Source: Chloroflexota bacterium (lineage in GTDB: Bacteria > Chloroflexota > Dehalococcoidia > SM23-28-2 > RBG-16-64-32). Taken from it: 23,778 nucleotides of DNA. Position numbers and translations under genes: made by a program. The DNA lies in contig VBJT01000119.1 of NCBI GenBank assembly GCA_005880075.1, forward strand, positions 18,743 to 42,520. The letters run 5' to 3'. The notes under the pieces were generated by a model. That model was not told the origin of the DNA, did not search any database, and was given only the letters and a program-made list of their open reading frames with translations. Shown piece after piece: positions 13,351 through 18,998 of the stretch (the first letter of the stretch is position 1; the number at the start of each line of letters is the position of its first letter).

Positions 13351-15762
13351 TTATCTCGCACCGAGCCTGAGAATTCGCGTTACCTTTCGAGCGGCCCGGT
13401 AGAAAAGGGTTCGTCGCACCCCATTCAGGAAGTTATGCAGGTCCGAAACACGCCTCGAAACGTCCGCTTGCCGCTGCTCCATCTGCTGCAAACGTTTGCG
13501 CAGCGACTGCAGCTCTTCCCGCAGCTGAGGTGACATGGTAGGCACTGTCACGGGCCCCACATGACCGTCCTTCTCGCCGCCCTGATCTCGCAGTGAACGA
13601 GAAGCCTGCTCGGGTCTTATCAGCCTTCGAATCGCATCGCCGTCCAAGCGCTCCACAAATGTCTGGAAAACCAGGGCGCCTTTGCCGCCACGTCCGTTAG
13701 TCTGGAGCCTGCCCTCTCGGTAGGCGCTCTCGCGGGAGTGGTAGAGACCGCAGGCATTGCCCGGCCCGGCATCCGGCGAACTTATGACGAAGCGGTAATC
13801 CCGCCCGGTCGAATCAGCCATCGGCGAAAAGCGAAAGACGACCCAGCCGTTCTCTTTGGCGTCTTGGACAGACTGCCGCACCCGTTGAAGCAATGTGTCT
13901 GTGCCTTCCTGGTAGAGCGATAGCTCCAGCGAGCATGCATTGGCCCGGCCGTAAAGGGCGGGCTTGACGGCTATCGCCGCCAGATTCGCCTGCGTACAGC
14001 GGAAGGTCTGTGCCACCTCTTTGCCCGGCTGTAATTCGCCGAGTACGCCGTCCTCGCGTCGGCAAGTAACATCGAGCGCGACGCCCTCGAGCGGACCGCG
14101 GTTGCCGTTGACGCCAACAGTCCCCGCCGGCTGTTCCAATGGTGCCGGTCCCAGCCCAACGCCCGAGAAGATTATCTGTTCCACACGCCGCGCCGCCTGC
14201 TCTTCATTGGGGAGGATCTCGGCCAGCCGCAGACTTGCCTCCCTCTGTTTTTGATGCAAGTCCGCATCGTTCAGCAGCTCATACAGTGCGTCAGCGAGCG
14301 CCTGGGGCTCTGCCGGCGCCAAGTACATCGCCTCCGAGTCCAGGTAGTTGACCCGGTTCACTTCCAGGTCAAGGTCGACGACGGGACAGCCGCAAGCTGC
14401 CAGCTCGAATGGAACGAGCGAAGTATTTGTGCTCGACGTGATCAACGCCACATCGGCCGAGGAATAGAGTTCGGCGAGCTGGTCTCGGTCGGCGATGTTC
14501 TTCAGTACTTCGCAGGGGAAAGGCACCGAGCCCGCCTCAATTTCATCAGAACCGAAAAACGTCACGAGCACGTTGGGCATTCGCCGGTGTAGTTTGGCGA
14601 GGGCCTGAAGGCCCAGGTTGTAACAGCGTCGAGGCAGCTCTGGCCTGGAAAAAAACAACACTCGTGGCCGGTGCCGATCCGCTGGTACCGGTCTTGGATA
14701 ATAGATGCTCCTGTCGAGCGGAAAGTCAAAATAATCAGCGCGGGCGCCATAGCCCTCACGTAGATGCTTCGTGCACCAGCGACCGATCGTGATGTGATGA
14801 AAGCCCGATCGATAGGTCGCTTCGGCCCTCAGGTATTCCTCGCCCATCGGGTAAAAGAATGGCTCGAAGTCTTGAACAAAGTAGAACTTGCCGCGGCTTG
14901 GTATGTCCCGCAGTCTCTCCGCTGTCAGCCAGAAGGTAGCGATATGGACATCGGACGGCTCGACCTTGTCGAGGCCCATGACGATCGGCACGTTTTCGCC
15001 GGGAAAATTGGTCGCGATAAACGACTCCAGTTCCTTCCGGCTTCGGAAGAACTCAAATGGTTCTACATAGATCGTTACTTCGTGTCCAAAGAACTTTAGA
15101 GCGCGGGCCAGCCTGAGGATCATTCGAGATCCTCCGCCCCCTCGCACCGGTGCCGTCGCCAGCCAGCTGATCTTCAGTTTCGGGGAGTCCATCGGCACGC
15201 CGTTGCTTTGCACCTCTTTTGTCTTTCCCACGAGATCGTTCACCGGCACGGCCGCGCGCTCGCCCATCCCTCGTGCCAGCTCCGCAAAGTCGGTGGCCGA
15301 AGCAGCGCGCTCAAGGAGGTGCGCGAGCTGTCTTCCCATTGTTTCAGGCGAATACCCCTCAAGTATGTCGGACTCTGCTTTCGCCCCCACTCCCCGGCGC
15401 TTAGCGGGGCTGTTTATCAGCTCTTCCAGGGTCTCGTACCACTCGCCCTCAGTCTGCGCCAGGAAGCCATTCTCTCCCGGCCGGATCACCTCCCTAACCG
15501 CCTCACTCGCAGAGGCAATCGTCGGTATACCCATCAAACCCGCCTCGAACCATTTCAGTTCGCTCTTCACTTCACAGAAGGGGTTTCCCAGTTCCAGCGG
15601 GGCCACATTGATGTCCGCTTGAGCGATACCCCAAAAGTAGTCCGGCCAAGGCATCCACGGCCAGCGGCTCACTCTGGCTTCAAATGCATCGAGGCCGTAC
15701 CCCAGGTGCACATCCCCCTGCGCCACCAGGTGCAGAGAGGAGTACTTATGCATGAGCCGCCA
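13351..15762 (-). CDS. Giant two-module glycosyltransferase, C-terminal part (frameshifted; WsaF-like second module)
   Basis: This part starts with the C-terminal half of the first GT-B module (WRLMHKYSSLHLVAQGDVHL, RWPWMPWPDYFWGIAQADIN, APLELGNPFCEVKSELKWFE), which binds the nucleotide sugar. After a linker comes a second complete GT-B module (KISWLATAPVRGGGGSRMIL, FVQDFEPFFYPMGEEYLRAE, RVLFFSRPELPRRCYNLGLQ, SSTNTSLVPFELAACGCPVV). It resembles rhamnosyltransferases of the WsaF type. Next is a beta-sandwich region (VAQTFRCTQANLAAIAVKPA, GWVVFRFSPMADSTGRDYRF). A coiled coil (LREELQSLRKRLQQMEQRQA) and a basic amphipathic tail (FLNGVRRTLFYRAARKVTRI) close the protein and likely attach it to the membrane. 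The frame continues upstream to 15945, but that portion is out-of-frame noise. The first possible start here, ATG 15753, would give a product lacking half of module one. Confidence 0.88.
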   Translation of the reverse strand, partial: WRLMHKYSSLHLVAQGDVHLGYGLDAFEARVSRWPWMPWPDYFWGIAQADINVAPLELGNPFCEVKSELKWFEAGLMGIPTIASASEAVREVIRPGENGFLAQTEGEWYETLEELINSPAKRRGVGAKAESDILEGYSPETMGRQLAHLLERAASATDFAELARGMGERAAVPVNDLVGKTKEVQSNGVPMDSPKLKISWLATAPVRGGGGSRMILRLARALKFFGHEVTIYVEPFEFFRSRKELESFIATNFPGENVPIVMGLDKVEPSDVHIATFWLTAERLRDIPSRGKFYFVQDFEPFFYPMGEEYLRAEATYRSGFHHITIGRWCTKHLREGYGARADYFDFPLDRSIYYPRPVPADRHRPRVLFFSRPELPRRCYNLGLQALAKLHRRMPNVLVTFFGSDEIEAGSVPFPCEVLKNIADRDQLAELYSSADVALITSSTNTSLVPFELAACGCPVVDLDLEVNRVNYLDSEAMYLAPAEPQALADALYELLNDADLHQKQREASLRLAEILPNEEQAARRVEQIIFSGVGLGPAPLEQPAGTVGVNGNRGPLEGVALDVTCRREDGVLGELQPGKEVAQTFRCTQANLAAIAVKPALYGRANACSLELSLYQEGTDTLLQRVRQSVQDAKENGWVVFRFSPMADSTGRDYRFVISSPDAGPGNACGLYHSRESAYREGRLQTNGRGGKGALVFQTFVERLDGDAIRRLIRPEQASRSLRDQGGEKDGHVGPVTVPTMSPQLREELQSLRKRLQQMEQRQADVSRRVSDLHNFLNGVRRTLFYRAARKVTRILRLGAR

Positions 15763-16355
15763 TGTGTAGCGGTACCGGCCCCGTAATACAAGATCGTCTC
15801 GTCCCGCCTCTGCCTGGCCTGACGCGCCGCTCTCGCTGTGTCCAGCGACCGTTGGTCCAGAGCGTTTCGATGCACAAACGCGGGCACGCCCTCCGCTGCA
15901 GCGTACTTTGCGAGCGCGCACGTCGTTGTTAGCACCGCATCGCAACTTCTCAACACGCGCAAATAACGCCTGACCCCATCTTCGTAAAGATCAATCTCAC
16001 TTTCACTCATTCGGGAAAGAGCGCGCACCCAAGGTATCGCGATCGGCTCAAAGACAAGATCGTCGATGTCGTAAAGGATGCGGATACCGTGTGCTCTCGC
16101 CGCTTCGATGAGAGCCGCTAGTTTCTCGTCCCACGGTGCCCGATGAATAACGAGGACGCCGGCACCGCCGCGGTGGCCTGAGAACGCGCGATCCGCATCG
16201 TAATCTTGCGGCAGGAGAACCCCCTCTGCCCCTGCCGTTCGCAATTGCTCCAAGGCATTGAATACGCGGTAGCGCGCGGACGACTGGGCGGGAACGCCGT
16301 CCACGAAATACACGCGGACCCGGTTATTGCTGGTTGCCCGGTCCTCTAGATCCAT
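15669..16355 (-). CDS. Giant two-module glycosyltransferase, N-terminal part (frameshifted)
   Basis: From ATG 16355 this part encodes the acceptor half of a GT-B glycosyltransferase: RVRVYFVDGVPAQSSARYRV, VLVIHRAPWDEKLAALIEAA, GIRILYDIDDLVFEP, SCDAVLTTTCALAKYAAAEG, and the hinge ETILYYGAGTATH ending at residue 198 (about 15762). The family continues here with some 11-12 residues (a 'DRDFA...PAL'-like segment) before the W-x-L-x helix. In this sequence that helix (WRLMHKYSS) follows at once in another frame, sharing one base with the last His codon. About 34-37 bases are missing. The tail from 15761 to the stop at 15669 is meaningless. ATG 16355 lies 32 bases inside the end of the methyltransferase gene, which suggests coupled expression. 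Combined length would be about 1010 residues. Confidence 0.8.
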   Translation of the reverse strand: MDLEDRATSNNRVRVYFVDGVPAQSSARYRVFNALEQLRTAGAEGVLLPQDYDADRAFSGHRGGAGVLVIHRAPWDEKLAALIEAARAHGIRILYDIDDLVFEPIAIPWVRALSRMSESEIDLYEDGVRRYLRVLRSCDAVLTTTCALAKYAAAEGVPAFVHRNALDQRSLDTARAARQARQRRDETILYYGAGTATHGGSCISTPLCTWWRRGMCTWGTASMHLKPE

Positions 16356-17442
16356 CTTTGGTTGGCCGCTTGCGACGGGAAACTGTCTCGGTTCGGGCCT
16401 CCGCTGCGCGCCTAACAAAACTCCCCATAAGACGATAAGGCGTGCCTCGGCGCGAGCCTTTGGGGAACAGCCGGCCGATCCGCGTCCTATAGGATTGCAG
16501 CAGCCGGTAGCCCAGTGATTCGTTGATCTCTGCCAGTTGGGCATGCACTTCCTGTAGAGAGCGGTCGCGTTCGGCGAGTAGCGCATCTCGTTCCGCGACC
16601 TTAGCGTTCGTTGCATCGAGGCGATCCCGCGCCTCCGCCAATGCAGCATCCCTCACGCTGATTTCTTTCTGTACGTCCTTGTCCCAGCACCAGAGTTGGT
16701 CTACGAGATCCCGGCCGGGCGGCTTCGGAAATGAAGAAAAAACCCGTCCGTTTGCCGCCTCTTTGATCGGGTGAGCCCTGACCACGTACTGATAGGTGAT
16801 GCCCTCGGCATCACCACGCGCCGCTTCGCTCAGCCAGACCGGGTAGTCTTGCTCCCGTACCTCAACTTCCGTCGAGAAGGGGTCTAGTACGATGCGTCGC
16901 CAGGTACGCACGTCGTATCCAGCTTCGTGGAAGAGGCTAGCCAGCGATTGCTGAGTGAAGAAGCGGAGATGTGTTCGGTCGAGGAGGCCCTTCTCTGTAT
17001 ATTCGAACCGGCCTTTCAAGAGGGCCAACCGAATGCTCGAGTGCCCGATATTCGGCACGGATGCGACTATATATCCGCCTCGGTTGAGCATCTCTTTTAG
17101 ACGGATCAGCACTCCAAGCGGATCGACGAGGTGCTCGAGCACATCTCCAAACGTGATTACATCAAATCGCTGTTCGGGGAAAGTCGAGGCGAAATCAACA
17201 GTCTCGACATCCGCAACTATCATTCGTTTGGAAAATGCTGCAGCAATTTGCGCGGCCTGAGGGTCGTTCTCAATACACGATACGCGGCAACCGCGCTGCT
17301 GGAGAACCTTCGTTACGTACCCAGTTGCCGGTCCAACTTCCAGGACCTCTTTGTTGCGCCCGGTAAGCCGGATCAATTGTGCATGAGGGCTATCTTTTTG
17401 GGAGAGATCGATCTCTATGTGATAGCGGAGTGCGTTTTCCAT
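16324..17442 (-). CDS. SAM-dependent methyltransferase with coiled-coil and membrane-binding tail
   Basis: A class I methyltransferase of the Methyltransf_23 type. Motif I is VLEVGPATG (about 33-41), with the acidic ribose-binding motif CIENDPQAAQ, the motif FDVITFGDVLEHLVDPLGVL, and GGYIVASVPNIGHSS. After the catalytic domain (about 1-230) comes a heptad-rich helix (VRDAALAEARDRLDATNAKV, ERDALLAERDRSLQEVHAQL). A basic amphipathic stretch (SLGYRLLQSYRTRIGRLFPK) follows that is common at the ends of polysaccharide enzymes. It probably methylates a sugar of the glycan, or a chain end, at the membrane. The start is debatable: ATG 17454 lies within a perfect TATAAT (17458-17453), so ATG 17442, about 4 bases after the expected start site, is preferred. 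The next gene overlaps its end by 32 bases. Confidence 0.85.
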   Translation of the reverse strand: MENALRYHIEIDLSQKDSPHAQLIRLTGRNKEVLEVGPATGYVTKVLQQRGCRVSCIENDPQAAQIAAAFSKRMIVADVETVDFASTFPEQRFDVITFGDVLEHLVDPLGVLIRLKEMLNRGGYIVASVPNIGHSSIRLALLKGRFEYTEKGLLDRTHLRFFTQQSLASLFHEAGYDVRTWRRIVLDPFSTEVEVREQDYPVWLSEAARGDAEGITYQYVVRAHPIKEAANGRVFSSFPKPPGRDLVDQLWCWDKDVQKEISVRDAALAEARDRLDATNAKVAERDALLAERDRSLQEVHAQLAEINESLGYRLLQSYRTRIGRLFPKGSRRGTPYRLMGSFVRRAAEARTETVSRRKRPTKDGSRGPGNQQ

Positions 17443-17452
17443 ACCTTCGCTC

Positions 17453-17458
17453 ATTATA
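17453..17458 (-). promoter_or_regulatory. Perfect -10 (TATAAT) overlapping the first ATG of the methyltransferase gene
   Basis: On the minus strand the box reads TATAAT followed by GAGC, so the ATG at 17454 is part of the -10. The transcript would begin near 17446, making ATG 17442 a near-leaderless start. No convincing -35 is seen. This would be an internal promoter within the minus-strand gene set, just after the DUF2142-like gene. Confidence 0.4.
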
Positions 17459-17505
17459 GGATGGCCCGAAAACGACACGCCACGCGGACAGCCTGACCGT
17501 TCGAG

Positions 17506-18903
17506 CTAGTAATACGTCGGCAGCGTGAGGGTGAGAATTCCAATATTGAGGCCCACGAGTATTGTTGGCAACAAAAGCAAAGCCGGGTGGTCACGCTGAG
17601 TGTCCCTCTGAAACAATGCGTTTATCCCAAGGGCGAACAACAGCGCGATCGCCGGCTGACAGATGAAGAGGAACCTCCCCTGAGACTCCAGGCTGATCCG
17701 TACGCTAACCCAAAAAACCTCAAAGATCGCTAGAGCAAACAGGACGCCCAGCAGCAAGAGGCCTCGTCGCTGGAAGGCGTTCAACTTGTTGCGCACGAGC
17801 GTCAGTATCATTCCCCCGAAAGCCATCCCTGCAATAACGTCGAGAAACTGATACATTGTGCCGGCCACGCGCACGTTCATCCATCCCCCCGTGTACCAGT
17901 AGGATTGCTGAAGCGTCGACAGGAAGACTTCTCGATAGACCGGATCATCGAGAGACCGCGGAGGACCCAGATCGCCCTTGATCTTATCGACGGGATACAC
18001 GGCTCCGAATTCGACCAGATTGCGGATGTAGAACCAGCCGGCTACGGCCAGCGGGGCGGCGATTAGTATGGCAAGCGCCAACGCGCGCTGTCGCCAAGAT
18101 AGCGGGCTCAGCAGAAGGGCGAGCGCGCATACGACCGCGACGACAATCATTGCGGCCTCCGTAAGAAATCCCAACGCCAAGCTGCCCGCGCCAGCCAGGA
18201 CCCAGGCCCATGAGCCGGTCCTCACCACCCTCAAAATCGAGTAGATGGCAGCGGCCGCGAAGAAAGCCAGCGCCGTATCGTTCATTACAGAGGCGCCCAC
18301 GAAAGCAAATTGTGGGAGCAGCGCAGTATTGGCGCCAGCCGCCCACGCGAGCAAAGGACGGCCCGGAAACAACAACGACACTATGAGGTAGATCAGGATG
18401 ATTGTACCTATACCGAACAGAGTCGAGATGCCCCGGAGAACATGGATGCTCAGGACGGGCCCGCGATACGGCAGGTCGTCCTCCCCGGGGGTATGGAGCC
18501 AGAAGTTCGCTTCCGTTGAACGATTGGGGTTCTCTGGCAGTCCAATAAACGGTGGCGAAAAGCCGAAGAGTTTGAGCGTTCCCGCTCCGACGGCGTGGTA
18601 GAAGGGTGGTCCTACCGCTTCGTAGATCCGGGGTATGTCCGGAATGTGGCCGGTGCGCTGCAGGGCATCGACGTAAGCGACATGTGAGTGCTCGTCGGGC
18701 GCCTCATACAATGGAACCTTCATGTTATAGGCGACGGCCAACGACGAGTAGAGAAGAATCAGGCTGCAAATTGGCAGCCAGCCGCGTCTCAAGCGTCGTC
18801 GCGTCGCTTGCACGCCCTCGCTGGTGTCGGTTCTCTCTTCTGTACTCGGCGGCGATGTTGCAAAGATCGCGTTTCTAAGGGGATCCAGCCCGGCGAGCCT
18901 CAA
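17506..18903 (-). CDS. Polytopic membrane protein, DUF2142/GT39-like
   Basis: About 465 residues with roughly ten or more hydrophobic segments. It begins with LPICSLILLYSSLAVAYNM, followed by the loop motif PLYEAPDEHSHVAYVDAL. This matches the 'P.DEP.HF.YA' loop of DUF2142 and related GT-C membrane glycosyltransferases, which use polyprenyl-phosphate sugars on the outer face. Further features are PPFYHAVGAG, GASVMNDTALAFFAAAAIYS, GWFYIRNLVEFGAVYPVD and the end GRFLFICQPAIALLFALG. A GT-C enzyme of the polysaccharide locus is likely; activity is not proven. TTG 18903 is chosen because a perfect TATAAT (18918-18913) puts the transcript start about 3 bases ahead of it. GTG within the sequence EGVQATRRR is an alternative later start. 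It is divergent from the polymerase fusion gene. Confidence 0.75.
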   Translation of the reverse strand: MRLAGLDPLRNAIFATSPPSTEERTDTSEGVQATRRRLRRGWLPICSLILLYSSLAVAYNMKVPLYEAPDEHSHVAYVDALQRTGHIPDIPRIYEAVGPPFYHAVGAGTLKLFGFSPPFIGLPENPNRSTEANFWLHTPGEDDLPYRGPVLSIHVLRGISTLFGIGTIILIYLIVSLLFPGRPLLAWAAGANTALLPQFAFVGASVMNDTALAFFAAAAIYSILRVVRTGSWAWVLAGAGSLALGFLTEAAMIVVAVVCALALLLSPLSWRQRALALAILIAAPLAVAGWFYIRNLVEFGAVYPVDKIKGDLGPPRSLDDPVYREVFLSTLQQSYWYTGGWMNVRVAGTMYQFLDVIAGMAFGGMILTLVRNKLNAFQRRGLLLLGVLFALAIFEVFWVSVRISLESQGRFLFICQPAIALLFALGINALFQRDTQRDHPALLLLPTILVGLNIGILTLTLPTYY

Positions 18904-18912
18904 GTTGCGCGA

Positions 18913-18918
18913 ATTATA
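18913..18918 (-). promoter_or_regulatory. Perfect -10 (TATAAT) of the DUF2142-like gene
   Basis: The minus-strand TATAAT ends 9 bases before TTG 18903. Start-site spacing gives a leader of about 3 bases, so this is another near-leaderless arrangement. The matching -35 region (TAGTAC-like) is poor. Confidence 0.5.
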
Positions 18919-18981
18919 ACACCGCTTACTCCAAAGTACTATTCGCACCGTCCAACACCTCGGTCTCAACGGGCGCTAGGA

Positions 18982-18987
18982 TAGAAT
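18982..18987 (+). promoter_or_regulatory. -10 box (TAGAAT) of the polymerase-glycosyltransferase operon
   Basis: TAGAAT ends 11 bases before ATG 18999, which would give a leader of about 5 bases without a ribosome site. It is divergent from the minus-strand TATAAT at 18913-18918. The two promoters share a spacer of only 63 bases between the boxes, so a common regulator is possible. Confidence 0.45.
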
Positions 18988-18998
18988 CTGATTAGTCT

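Noticed and set aside
15763..15945. N-terminal extension of the giant glycosyltransferase C-terminal frame
   Set aside because: It is the out-of-frame shadow of the upstream glycosyltransferase half; its Arg/Gly/Cys-rich translation has no protein-like pattern.
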